A stretch of DNA of 64,000 nt, taken from positions 6,055,001 to 6,119,000 of the forward strand of contig NZ_JAPEMC010000001.1 in the NCBI RefSeq assembly GCF_026343115.1. Reading direction: 5' to 3'. The notes beneath the pieces are model-generated. The model was not told the DNA's origin, did no database searches, and saw only the letters and a program-made list of their open reading frames with translations. A program made the position numbers and the translations under genes. Every line of letters starts with the position of its first letter. Positions within the stretch are counted from its first letter, which is position 1. Positions 27,082 to 35,003 of the stretch are shown in pieces. Source of the DNA: Streptomyces sp. NBC_00102. GTDB taxonomy: Bacteria > Actinomycetota > Actinomycetes > Streptomycetales > Streptomycetaceae.

Positions 27082-27882
27082 TCAGAGCGCGTGCCCCGGG
27101 CGCCCCGGGCGGCGGCCCGTCAGGGCGGCGCGGAGCAGCGGGTCCTGCACGGCACGCAGGCCGCGTACGGCGACGGCGGCGAGCAGGTGGCGGTGGGCGC
27201 CGCGCCCCGGGGCCGGAGCCCGCAGCGAGTCGAGCCACTCCTGACCGGCGGGGGAGGCCCACGGGCTGTACGGGTGGTTCTCGATCCGCACGATGAGCAG
27301 GCAGCCCACCGCGAGCACCAGCGGCAGCGCGAACCAGACGATGGCCGGCCCGCCCGGCGAGAGCGACCGGCCCGGGAGCAGTACGGAGGCCAGTGCCAGC
27401 ACCACGATCAGCACCGCCGCCCGCTTGACCTCGCCCAGCGCCGCCGCCGTCGCCCCGCGCAACGCGTGCGGCACCGCCAGCCCGGCAGCCACCAGACGGT
27501 CCGCCAGCGCGCGTACCGGCTCCGCCGAAGCGGCGGCGGCGCGTACCGGCTCGATCCGCGACTGGCCCTCCGGCCCGATGGCCCGGATCACCGTGCGCTC
27601 GACGTCGTCCCGGCCCTGGGGGTCCACCACCGTGGCCCAGCCGGTGTGGGCCAGCAGCAGGCCGTGCCGCAGGTGCATGGAGACCAGTGCCAGGTCCGCG
27701 ACCCGCTCCGGACCACCGGCCAGGAACGCCGTCTCGTACAGGCTCAGGTCGTACGCCACCGGGCCCGGTCGGCGGGAGGAGGCGGTTCCCGGGTGGGCGG
27801 CCCTGGCGGCGGCGAGGCAGAGCCGCAGACAGGAGAGGGCCGCCGCGCCCCACGCGATCAACAGACACATCAACCAGACCAT
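27082..27882 (-). CDS. TIGR04222-domain membrane protein without Cys tail (266 aa)
   Basis: An N-terminal membrane helix (1-25) is followed by the TIGR04222 signature LSLYETAFLAGGPERVADLALV and a central domain (HRLHRGLL..). Two more helices lie at about 155-200. The C-terminus (GLRAVQDPLLRAALTGRR) matches the domain end of the paralogue at 29.4 kb but lacks the Cys/Gly/Ser tail. Unknown function. It is divergent from the TmrB-like kinase gene. Confidence 0.8.
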   Translation of the reverse strand: MVWLMCLLIAWGAAALSCLRLCLAAARAAHPGTASSRRPGPVAYDLSLYETAFLAGGPERVADLALVSMHLRHGLLLAHTGWATVVDPQGRDDVERTVIRAIGPEGQSRIEPVRAAAASAEPVRALADRLVAAGLAVPHALRGATAAALGEVKRAAVLIVVLALASVLLPGRSLSPGGPAIVWFALPLVLAVGCLLIVRIENHPYSPWASPAGQEWLDSLRAPAPGRGAHRHLLAAVAVRGLRAVQDPLLRAALTGRRPGRPGHAL

Positions 27883-28002
27883 GACCGAGTTCTATGCGAG
27901 TCGAGGAGAAATCGGCCAGGCTCGTTCACCATCCGGACACGGATAGGGGGACGAAGTGGACTTCCCCGGTGACCATTTCCGGTCCGCAGTAGCGTGTCGG
28001 CC

Positions 28003-28524
28003 ATGATCGTATGGCTCAACGGCACTCACGGTGCGGGCAAGACGACGACCAGTGCGCTCGTGCGGCGGCTCATCCCGGACTCACGGGTGCTCGATGCCGA
28101 GAAGGTCGGCGAGACGCTGATGGACATCACGCCCGCGCTGCCCTGGACGGGCAATTTCCAGGACTGGCCCCCCTGGCGCCCGCTCGTGGTCGAGACCGCC
28201 CGGCACGTGCTCGACTACACGGGCGGCACGCTGGTGATGCCGATGACCGTGCTGGTGGAGGAGTACTGGCGCGAGATCAGCGCGGGCCTTGCCCGCCACT
28301 CCATTCCCGTACGCCACTTCGTCCTCCACGCCGACCAGGAGACCCTGCGCCGGCGCATCGAGGGCGACGTGGACATGGGCCCCTCGGAGTTCCGGCTGAA
28401 GTACCTGGAGCCGTACGCCGAGGCGGCCCGCACCTGGCTCCACCGCGAGGCCGAGGTCGTCGACACCACCCACCTCAAGCCCGCCGAGGCCGCCCGGCAC
28501 ATCGCGGAAGCGGTAATGCGCTGA
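28003..28524 (+). CDS. TmrB-like P-loop kinase/ATPase (173 aa)
   Basis: A small P-loop protein with Walker A GTHGAGKTTT at residues 6-15. The order of later motifs (L-D-A-E-K-V-G, NFQDWPPWRPLV, LVMPMTVLVEEYWREI, HFVLHADQETLRRRI) parallels Bacillus TmrB, the tunicamycin-resistance protein. ATG at 28003 gives MIVWLNG, like TmrB; an in-frame GTG lies 9 nt earlier. In TmrB the protein binds tunicamycin with ATP. A nucleoside-antibiotic resistance role here is an inference from family resemblance. Confidence 0.72.
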   Translation: MIVWLNGTHGAGKTTTSALVRRLIPDSRVLDAEKVGETLMDITPALPWTGNFQDWPPWRPLVVETARHVLDYTGGTLVMPMTVLVEEYWREISAGLARHSIPVRHFVLHADQETLRRRIEGDVDMGPSEFRLKYLEPYAEAARTWLHREAEVVDTTHLKPAEAARHIAEAVMR

Positions 28525-28625
28525 GCGGTCGAACCGACGTGGCGGGGGCCACGGGCACGTGGCAGCGCGGCCGATAGACTGCACTCTTCGCGGGCCGCCC
28601 CCGCGGAGTCCTGTGGCAGGCGACC

Positions 28626-29327
28626 ATGCCCTCTGTTCCGCACCGACTGACGACCGCCCTCGACGCACTGGACCGCGCCTTCGCAGCCGAAGAGCCTTTC
28701 CCGGTCGGGGGGTGCGGGTACTGCTACACCGAGCAGGACCTCGCGCAGTTGTCCGGTCCACTCCACCTGATACCCGACAACGTCCTGTCCTCCGCAGCCG
28801 CGAAAACGCCGGACCACTGGGACGACTTCGCACGTCTCTACCGGCGTCTGGTTCCCCGCATCGTCCGTCCGATGATCATGGGCCGTCTCCACATCGACGA
28901 GGAACTCATCGCCTCGCGCCTGTGCCAGGCGGAGTGGACCTCATGGGACGCCCCGTTGACCGCGGCACTGGGCGACGTCTGGTCCGCCTGGTGGGAGACC
29001 ACACTGCACACGCACCCCAGTCCCGTACCCGTCCGGCCCACGCTCGCCGTCATCGGCGTCACCACCGGATCCCTGCGTCCCTGGCTGACGACCTGGGCCG
29101 CCACCCGCCACCCGGCAGCCGACGCGCATCTGGCGGACCTCCTCGACGACGTGCTGTACGAGGGGGAGATCACCGACCTGCACATGGGCTTCTACGAGGA
29201 GTACTACGCCACCCCCGAACTGTTGGGCTGGCTCCTCACCGACGTACGGGAGCGCGCGGGTGACCCGCGTCTCGACGCCCCGTACCTTCGCGAGCTCCTG
29301 TCGACGGTGGTACGGGACACCGAGTGA
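28626..29327 (+). CDS. Conserved hypothetical protein (233 aa)
   Basis: I do not recognise a domain. The protein is mostly helical and Trp-rich, with a Cys pair in GGCGYCYTEQDLAQLSGP (about residue 30) that looks conserved-motif-like. No signal or membrane segment. Its stop codon lies inside the first copy of an 8-bp tandem repeat. It is downstream of the TmrB-like gene by 100 nt on the same strand. Confidence 0.7.
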   Translation: MPSVPHRLTTALDALDRAFAAEEPFPVGGCGYCYTEQDLAQLSGPLHLIPDNVLSSAAAKTPDHWDDFARLYRRLVPRIVRPMIMGRLHIDEELIASRLCQAEWTSWDAPLTAALGDVWSAWWETTLHTHPSPVPVRPTLAVIGVTTGSLRPWLTTWAATRHPAADAHLADLLDDVLYEGEITDLHMGFYEEYYATPELLGWLLTDVRERAGDPRLDAPYLRELLSTVVRDTE

Positions 29328-29358
29328 CCGAGTGACCAAGTGACCGAGTGACCGAGTG
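29319..29358 (+). repeat. Five-copy 8-bp tandem repeat across a stop codon
   Basis: accgagtg repeats five times (third copy accaagtg) in register from 29319 to 29358. The stop of the upstream gene (29325-29327) spans the first junction. Confidence 0.9.
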
Positions 29359-29408
29359 GACGGCGGGAGCGCTTGCCCCGGCCCGCCGTCCCATGCCCCC
29401 GCCCTTGC

Positions 29409-29660
29409 TCAGCTGCTCCCGCCGCCGCAACTGGAGCTGCTGCCACCACAGCTGGAGCTGGAGCCCCCGCAACTGGAGCTGGAGCCACCACAGCTGGAGC
29501 TGCTCCCGCCGCAGCTCGTCGAGCCGCCACTACCGCAGCTGGAGTTGCTGCTCCCGCAACTCGAGCCGCTCCCACCGCCGCAACCGGACCCGCCGCCCGC
29601 GCCGCAGCTCGAACCGGACCCCGAACCGCAACCGCCGCCGCTCGGACCCGCCCCCGCGCA
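29409..29660 (-). repeat. 21-bp repeats encoding a Cys-Gly-Gly-Ser4 tail
   Basis: On the minus strand about ten Cys-led units are encoded; the terminal four are exact CGGSSSS units, mostly 21 bp each. Synonymous drift (ccgccgcaactggagctg versus ccaccacagctggagctg) shows that the peptide pattern is retained although the DNA copies have diverged. Confidence 0.85.
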
Positions 29661-30518
29661 CCACACCACGGGCACCATCGCGGCGCTCGCCCCGTGCGTG
29701 GTGTCGAAGCCGTCGTGGCGCACCGAGGAGGAGCCGCGCATGCCGGGCGACCCCGGCGACCGGAACCGCGCGGCGGCCGTCAACTGGTCCCGCAGCACGG
29801 GGTCCGCCACCGCCCGCAGACCGAAGGCGGCCACCATCTGCGCGGGGGTACCGCCCGCGGCGGTGCAGTCCCTGCGGTACGCCCCGGTCGCGGCCTTCCC
29901 CTCATCGGTGATCCGTGTCCGGGCGCCGACCGTGGCCACCAGACCGCTCACACCGCCGAAGAAGATCGCGGGAAGCATCTTCACGATGAAAGGGAAGGGC
30001 ATGTCCGCAGATCCGTCGATGACCGCGTACTGGACGAAGGTCGCGACCAAGGAGACGGGGAAGAGCGCGAGAGAGACCAGGCTCTGGATCCCGCCCCAGC
30101 GACGGCGCGTCCGCACGTCCTCCGGACGCGCCAGCAGACCCCGGGCCGCCAGCCCGTCGCCGATCTCCTGCACGGCCGGGTGGTGCATGACCGAGAAGCG
30201 CAGGATGTGCAGCGCCCCGTTGGGGGCGGACGCCAGCTCCTGGAGAACGGCGCGCTCCACCGGGTCATGGGGCTGCGCCCGCACCACGGAGATCACTCCC
30301 GGGCCGCCGACCACGATGCGCCCGTCGGTGTGCAGAGCGGTGAGGGCGGTGTCCACGACCCTGGCCGGGCCGCCGGCCAGGAACGCCGCCTCGTGGTCGT
30401 CGTGCACCGCGGTGCCGGCGCCATGCCGCCCGCCGCTCCGCGAACGTGCTGTGAGAAGCAGGACGCCCGAGGTGACGATCGCGATCGTCAGCAGAAGGGC
30501 GAGCAGGTTCATGGTCAT
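29409..30518 (-). CDS. TIGR04222 membrane protein with Cys-rich C-terminal tail; candidate MNIO substrate (369 aa)
   Basis: Start at 30518 ([22 protein letters not shown]), a membrane helix with gggggga upstream. The TIGR04222 domain includes [36 protein letters not shown], two central helices (about 148-195) and [17 protein letters not shown]. From residue 287 the last 83 residues are only C, G, S and a few others, with 11 Cys spaced 7-10 residues and four final CGGSSSS units. The ATG overlaps the stop of the DUF692 enzyme by 4 nt, so the two are co-translated. By analogy with MNIO systems (methanobactin, bufferins, TglH, ChrH), the Cys tail is the likely modification target; this is inference. 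Confidence 0.85.
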   Translation of the reverse strand: MTMNLLALLLTIAIVTSGVLLLTARSRSGGRHGAGTAVHDDHEAAFLAGGPARVVDTALTALHTDGRIVVGGPGVISVVRAQPHDPVERAVLQELASAPNGALHILRFSVMHHPAVQEIGDGLAARGLLARPEDVRTRRRWGGIQSLVSLALFPVSLVATFVQYAVIDGSADMPFPFIVKMLPAIFFGGVSGLVATVGARTRITDEGKAATGAYRRDCTAAGGTPAQMVAAFGLRAVADPVLRDQLTAAARFRSPGSPGMRGSSSVRHDGFDTTHGASAAMVPVVWCAGAGPSGGGCGSGSGSSCGAGGGSGCGGGSGSSCGSSNSSCGSGGSTSCGGSSSSCGGSSSSCGGSSSSCGGSSSSCGGGSS

Positions 30519-31888
30519 CGGTTCCCCCCGGAAGATGCCCTGAGAACGTTGGCGGACAAGGTGAACGCGGCCCGTGCCGCACGGACGGCCCGGGTGGTGC
30601 GCCGGGGCGGCCGCGCCCCCGCGCGGTCCTGCCACCAGTGGGTCAGCCGCCGCCGGGCCGCGTCGTCGGCGGGCTCGCCCGCCACCAGCAGATGTTCGGC
30701 GAAGGCGAGCGCGTCCCGGCGGTAGCCGGACGCGGGCGGACGGCCCTCGGCGTAGCGGAGGAAGGCCGCGCGATAGCCCGGCCCCAGAATCTCCGGCAGC
30801 TCCGGCGCCACCTTCGCGACGATGCCCGCCCGCTTGGCGGCCAGCGCTCGGCCCTGCACCCCCAGCCGCTCCGCGTCGAAGCCTGCGGGCACCGGAGCCC
30901 CCGCGACGAGCGAGGCGAGCAGACCGCTCTGCGCCCCGGCCAGCCGCTCACGGGCCCCGGACCTGGATCCGGTCCTGGCCCTGGATCCGGTCCTGGCCCT
31001 GGTACCGGCCCCGGCCCCGGTCCTGGCCGCCGCCGTCCCCCCGGGAGCGCTCGTACGGCCGGACCGACGTGCTGCTTCCAAGGTCCCCCGGATCAGCGCG
31101 AGTTCACCGGCGAGCTCCTCGGCGGGCGGGAAGTCGTCGTCGCGCTCCAGCAGTACACCGGGCGGGTCCACCCGGGAGCGCAGCTCCGTCAGGACGTCCA
31201 GCACCGGGGCCGTCACCGGGTGGGCGTGCGTGTCGTGCCAGACGCCGTCCTTCTCGACCCCGCCCGCCACATGGACGTACGCGATGGCCTCCACCGGCAG
31301 CTCGTCCAGCGCCGTGGCGGGGTCCTCTCCCCGGTTGACGTGGTTGGTGTGGAGGTTGGCCACGTCGATCAGCAGCCGTACCCCCGTACGGTCGACCAGC
31401 TCGGCCAGGAACTGCCCCTCCGTCAGCTCCTCTTCCGGCCAGTTGACCAGCGCCGCGATGTTCTCCAGCGCCAGCGGCACCGGCAGCGCGTCCTGAGCGA
31501 TCCGCACGTTCTCGCAGAGCACGTCCAGGGCGTCCCAGGTCCGGGGTACGGGCAGCAGATGGCCCGCCTCCAGCGCAGGCTCCCCGGCCGACGGCCCCCC
31601 GGCCCGTACGAACGCGACGTGCTCCGTCACCAGCGGCGCACCGAGCAGCTCCACGCGCGCCGCCAAGTCCGCCAGGCGCCGGGGGTCGGGGCGCTCCGCA
31701 CCGCCGAGGCCCAGCGCCACCCCGTGCGGCACCACCGTGACGCCCCGCGCCCGGAGCCGTACCAACGAGTCGGGCAGATGGTCCGCGCAGAGATTCTCCG
31801 CTACGGCCTCCACCCACTCGACGCCCTCCAGCGCCTCCACCGCGTCCGCGATCTCCGGACGCCAGCCGATCCCGATTCCGAGCCTCAT
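30515..31888 (-). CDS. DUF692 (MNIO) enzyme fused to a partner-like C-terminal domain (457 aa)
   Basis: A TIM-barrel multinuclear non-haem iron enzyme family (MbnB/TglH relatives). The candidate metal ligands all lie in the usual order: H55 (VVPHGV), H90 (TEHVAF), E142 (ALENI), D175/N178/H180 ([12 protein letters not shown]), H206 (YVHVAGG), D219/H221/H223 (DTHAHP) and E249 (LLERDDD). After an Ala/Gly/Arg/Thr linker (about 275-315, built of 18-bp repeats) a helical domain of about 140 residues follows ([47 protein letters not shown]). It resembles the separate partner proteins that accompany MNIOs in other clusters. ATG with agggggag 8 nt upstream. It is the first gene of a two-gene operon with the Cys-tailed membrane protein. 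Confidence 0.88.
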   Translation of the reverse strand: MRLGIGIGWRPEIADAVEALEGVEWVEAVAENLCADHLPDSLVRLRARGVTVVPHGVALGLGGAERPDPRRLADLAARVELLGAPLVTEHVAFVRAGGPSAGEPALEAGHLLPVPRTWDALDVLCENVRIAQDALPVPLALENIAALVNWPEEELTEGQFLAELVDRTGVRLLIDVANLHTNHVNRGEDPATALDELPVEAIAYVHVAGGVEKDGVWHDTHAHPVTAPVLDVLTELRSRVDPPGVLLERDDDFPPAEELAGELALIRGTLEAARRSGRTSAPGGTAAARTGAGAGTRARTGSRARTGSRSGARERLAGAQSGLLASLVAGAPVPAGFDAERLGVQGRALAAKRAGIVAKVAPELPEILGPGYRAAFLRYAEGRPPASGYRRDALAFAEHLLVAGEPADDAARRRLTHWWQDRAGARPPRRTTRAVRAARAAFTLSANVLRASSGGNR

Positions 31889-32638
31889 GCGGCGCTCCCC
31901 CTTTCCGGGCGATCCGTTCGCTGCCCGTGCAGAGGTGATGACCCCGGCGCACGTCGGCGAACCCGGACGGGGCGACGTTCAGAGGAGGATTTGAGGTTGC
32001 GGAGGGGTGGGGGCCGGGCGCGGGCGGCCGTGCCCGTGCGACTCTCGCCGCCTCTGGCCGCCCGGCGCCGCGGTGCTGCTGCCGAGGGTGGGCTCATGCC
32101 GAGCCGTGGACCCCTCGGGGCGGTTCGTCGGGCCCACCCCGCTCGACCTGCTCCGCTCCGTGGTCGCCGGCACCCGGGCGCCCGGGGCAACTTCCCTCCT
32201 GGCATGCGGCTTTCGGTGCCCGGGTGGACAATGAGAGGTGGAGTTTCGGCCCCGGCGTCCGACGAAGGCGCTGGAGCCGCCGAAGCCGCCGATTCTCCTT
32301 CCGGTCACCCACCGCCGGGAGCCCCCATGCGATGCCCCTTGTCATCGGGCAGATGGCGGAAACGGTCGTCGACCTGCTGTTCTGCGTCAACCTGGAGGGC
32401 GTCGACCGATGCCTGGACTTTTTGGGGTCCCGACCGGACGCCCTCGGGCTCGTCCACAGGGACCTGGGCGACTTCTTCTTCACCGTGCTCCGCAGCGGTG
32501 TGACCCCCGACGTCCGCGGTGAGGCCGGCCGTCCCGGCTCGCGGACCACCCCGCAGTCCCCGGCCCCGGCACCCCGGTGGGGCTCGGTCATGACGCCGGT
32601 GGTGACCAGAGCAACCACACGTGAAAGGCAGGACGGCC
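31889..32638. other. 750-bp gap without a confident gene
   Basis: This divergent region lies between the DUF692 operon and the export-like protein. The stretch 32332-32520, read on the plus strand, has coding-like third-position bias (MPLVIGQMAETVVDLLFC, then LEGVDRCLDFLGSRPDAL). Its frame runs on through the next real gene without a stop, so it would have to be a truncated or displaced remnant. No RNA gene or repeat was seen. Confidence 0.4.
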
Positions 32639-33145
32639 ATGTCGGCCACAGCGCTGGAACTGGGAGAGATCGTCCAGGTCGAGGTACGGGACGCGGCGGG
32701 GGCGGTGACCGCCTTCTCGCACGACTACGCGGTCGATGCCAGCCGCCTGTTGCGGATTCCCTCCCTGAACATGATCCTCGCCGAGGGCAAGCCACTGACG
32801 CCCGACCTGCGGGCCGAGATCGAGGACCGGTTCATCACGGACGGCATCCTCACCACCGTCACCGTCAACCTCGGGATGCGCGGCGACCGGGTGGACCTGG
32901 AGAACACCGTCCAGCCGGGGGACCGGCTCTTCGTACGGATGCTCAACCCCGACGGCACCATCGACGCGAGTTCCGGATCGTTCCCGGTGGACGCCTCAGG
33001 CAGCATCAACATGCCTTTCCTGGGCGGGGTCCTCCTCCGCGGCAACCGCTTCTTCGAGGCGGAGCACCAGATCGAGCAGGGCCTGCTGGACGCCCAGATC
33101 TTCACGCAGCCGCTGGTCAACGTGACCCGCGTGGAGCTCTTCTGA
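32639..33145 (+). CDS. Cytoplasmic protein with two polysaccharide-export-like (Wza N-terminal type) domains (168 aa)
   Basis: The two halves align with each other. First: GEIVQVEVRDAAG, then YAVDASRLLRIPSLNMILAEG and AEIEDRF. Second: PGDRLFVRMLNPDG, then FPVDASGSINMPFLGGVLLRG and HQIEQGL. Each follows the Poly_export pattern (PGD-x-L-x-V, then a V-D-x-x-G-x-I-x-x-P-x-x-G strand pair and an amphipathic helix). There is no signal peptide, unlike true Wza exporters. The start at ATG 32639 is preceded by gaaaggcaggac. It precedes the RiPP genes by 380 nt on the same strand. Function unknown; the assignment rests on pattern only. Confidence 0.7.
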   Translation: MSATALELGEIVQVEVRDAAGAVTAFSHDYAVDASRLLRIPSLNMILAEGKPLTPDLRAEIEDRFITDGILTTVTVNLGMRGDRVDLENTVQPGDRLFVRMLNPDGTIDASSGSFPVDASGSINMPFLGGVLLRGNRFFEAEHQIEQGLLDAQIFTQPLVNVTRVELF

Positions 33146-33288
33146 ACCTCCCCCTTTCCGAGCCTCCCCTCCGGACGCCGGCTCCGGGGACCCCACCCGC
33201 GGAGGGCCACGCGGGCGCCTCGCGCGGGTGGGGCGTGGGACCTCACCTCCGTCGCGATCTCGCGTATGCGCGGAAGGAGTGCACGGCA

Positions 33289-33432
33289 GTGCCGTCCGTA
33301 CGGATCGGCCTGACTCCCCCTGACGGGTTCCCGCGTGTGGACATCCGCCCCGGAGCCCTCGCCGCGCTCGACGGGCCGCGGACCGGGACGAACGGTGGCC
33401 CGAAGGGCCGAATCCGAGCGGGCTCTCGATGA
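33289..33432 (+). CDS. Candidate small ORF (47 aa), doubtful
   Basis: GTG with ggaaggag 10 nt upstream encodes VPSVRIGLTPPDGFPRVDIR followed by a Gly/Arg-rich end (GRIRAGSR). It lies in the gap between the export-like protein and the RiPP precursor. The good SD is the main support; there is no recognised family and the C-terminus lacks an FxSxx motif. The rest of 33146-33522 shows nothing else. Confidence 0.25.
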   Translation: MPSVRIGLTPPDGFPRVDIRPGALAALDGPRTGTNGGPKGRIRAGSR

Positions 33433-33522
33433 TTCGGGAACCGGAGCAGAGGGCAGGTCTGAGGCGAGTACGCATTGTCGGGAGGGGTGCGACTCGGAGC
33501 CCCCGGGGAGGAGCGGAGCAGG

Positions 33523-33732
33523 ATGGCAGCCGAGTGGGAGGTCCCGGACCTGACGGGGCTGCCGCTTGACGAGCTGATGACCGCCGAGGACGCGGTCTTC
33601 GTCAGGGCGTTGCGGCGGGTGCTCGACCAGACCGCCACCGGAGAACTGCCGATCTCCGCCTACCAGTCGGCGAGTCAGCTGCTCGACACCGACGACCTGG
33701 CGGGCGTGCGTGACGCAGCGCCCCGGGAGTGA
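33523..33732 (+). CDS. fxsA: FxSxx-like RiPP precursor with internal YQS motif (69 aa)
   Basis: The leader PDLTGLPLDELMTAEDAVFV, with RALRRVLDQ after it, matches the leader style I know for FxSxx-COOH precursors (DLT-x-x-x-L-x-x-L ... VL-x-R-V-L). The expected aromatic-x-Ser motif is Y47-Q48-S49, followed by A50-S51, which in normal members would be the last residues. Here a CAG codon (33676-33678) continues into 18 further residues (QLLDTDDLAGVRDAAPRE). ATG with ggggaggag 9 nt upstream. The stop overlaps the start of the radical SAM gene (GTGA). Y-x-S fits the three-residue cyclophane pattern made by this enzyme class. Confidence 0.75.
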   Translation: MAAEWEVPDLTGLPLDELMTAEDAVFVRALRRVLDQTATGELPISAYQSASQLLDTDDLAGVRDAAPRE

Positions 33733-35003
33733 GCGGAGTGGACCCGGGATTACCACAGGCGCACGCGGTCGAGCCGTGGTTCTGGCCGGACCAGGCGCTC
33801 CCCGTCGCGGCAATGCGCGAGCGCGGTGTTCCGCGCCTGCCGTTCGTGGAGTTCCTGCTCAAGGTGCACAGTCGCTGCAACCTCGCCTGCGACTACTGCT
33901 ACGTCTACGAGGGCCCCGACCAGAGTTGGCGTGAGCAACCGCGGACCATGTCGGGGGAGACCGCCGATCTCGTCTGCGCACGGATCGCCGAGCACGTGCG
34001 GACGCACCGCCTCGACCGGATCCGGGTGGTCCTGCACGGCGGTGAGCCGTTGCTCGCCGGAGTGTCGCGAATCGGCCATCTGGTCGGCCGGTTGCGCGCG
34101 ACCCTGCCGGCCGGCACCCGCGCGGACGTGCTGCTGCAGACGAACGGGCTGCTCCTGGGCGAGGAGGTGCTGGCCTTCTGCCGGGCCCACGGGATACGGA
34201 TCGGCATCAGTCTGGACGGCGGCCCGAGCACCCAGGACCGTCACCGCAAGCGGCCCGACGGGCGTGGGAGCCATGCGAGCGTGGGGCGCGCCCTACGGCT
34301 GCTGACGCAGCCCCGGCACCGGGACCTGTGGACCGGCCTGCTGGCCGTGGTCGATCTCGCCTCCGACCCCGTCGAGACCTGTCGGCAGCTGACGGAGCTC
34401 GGGCCGCCCGCGGTGGACCTGCTGCTCCCGCTGGCGCACTGGGGCAGCCCGCCGCCGGGCCACCGCGCCGGCGACCCGTCCGCCGCACCCTACGGGGACT
34501 GGCTGACGGCCTTCTTCGATGCCTGGTACCACGAGCCGGCCCAGCCGGTGCGGGTGCCCTTCTTCGAAGCGGTCATCGATGCACTCCTCGGCGGTCACAG
34601 CGCCACCGAGGCACTCGGCGGCGGCCCCGCACGGATGGTGGTGGTGGAGACCGACGGCAGCCTCACCCTCTCGGACCTCCTCAAGTCGGCCTACCCCGGA
34701 GCCGCGACGACCGGGCGCCATCTGCGATCCCACTCCTTCGACGACCTGCTCGATCATCCCGGCGTCGTGGCAAGGCAGCTGGGAGCCGAGGGCCTTGCGC
34801 CGGAGTGTCGGGCCTGCCCCGTGATGCGGGTCTGCGGCGGAGGGCTCTACGCCCACCGCTACCGCCCCGGGTCGGGGTTCCTGCACCCGTCGGTGTACTG
34901 CGCCGATCTGCAGGCGGTCATCTCCCATGTCGGCGAGGCCCTCCGAGCGGATCTGGCCCGCCTGGACCGCGCTCTCCCGGCGCGACCGATGGAGGGCCGG
35001 TGA
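33729..35003 (+). CDS. fxsB: FxsB-type radical SAM/SPASM peptide maturase (424 aa)
   Basis: A radical SAM enzyme predicted to crosslink an aromatic side chain to a nearby Ser in the precursor. The Fe-S/SAM motif CNLACDYCYVY gives C50, C54 and C57. Further SAM-fold motifs are VVLHGGEPLLAG, LLQTNGLLL and GISLDGGPSTQDRHR. The C-terminal SPASM-type Cys cluster is CRACPVMRVCGGGLYAHRY (about 360-378) with a later Cys in VYCADLQ. GTG start overlapping fxsA by 4 nt, GTGA overlap with the hydroxylase gene downstream. Length fits the stand-alone FxsB form without hydroxylase extension. Confidence 0.88.
   Translation: MSGVDPGLPQAHAVEPWFWPDQALPVAAMRERGVPRLPFVEFLLKVHSRCNLACDYCYVYEGPDQSWREQPRTMSGETADLVCARIAEHVRTHRLDRIRVVLHGGEPLLAGVSRIGHLVGRLRATLPAGTRADVLLQTNGLLLGEEVLAFCRAHGIRIGISLDGGPSTQDRHRKRPDGRGSHASVGRALRLLTQPRHRDLWTGLLAVVDLASDPVETCRQLTELGPPAVDLLLPLAHWGSPPPGHRAGDPSAAPYGDWLTAFFDAWYHEPAQPVRVPFFEAVIDALLGGHSATEALGGGPARMVVVETDGSLTLSDLLKSAYPGAATTGRHLRSHSFDDLLDHPGVVARQLGAEGLAPECRACPVMRVCGGGLYAHRYRPGSGFLHPSVYCADLQAVISHVGEALRADLARLDRALPARPMEGR

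Noticed and set aside
29348..30725. Plus-strand [17 protein letters not shown] repeat protein
   Set aside because: The repeats are antisense to the Cys/Gly/Ser tail; the minus-strand protein has a membrane start, a recognised domain and an overlap with the DUF692 gene.
33430..33432. Small ORF at 33289-33432 as an FxSxx-COOH precursor
   Set aside because: Its last five residues (RAGSR) have no aromatic residue, and it lacks the DLT...RRVL leader that the 33523-33732 ORF has.
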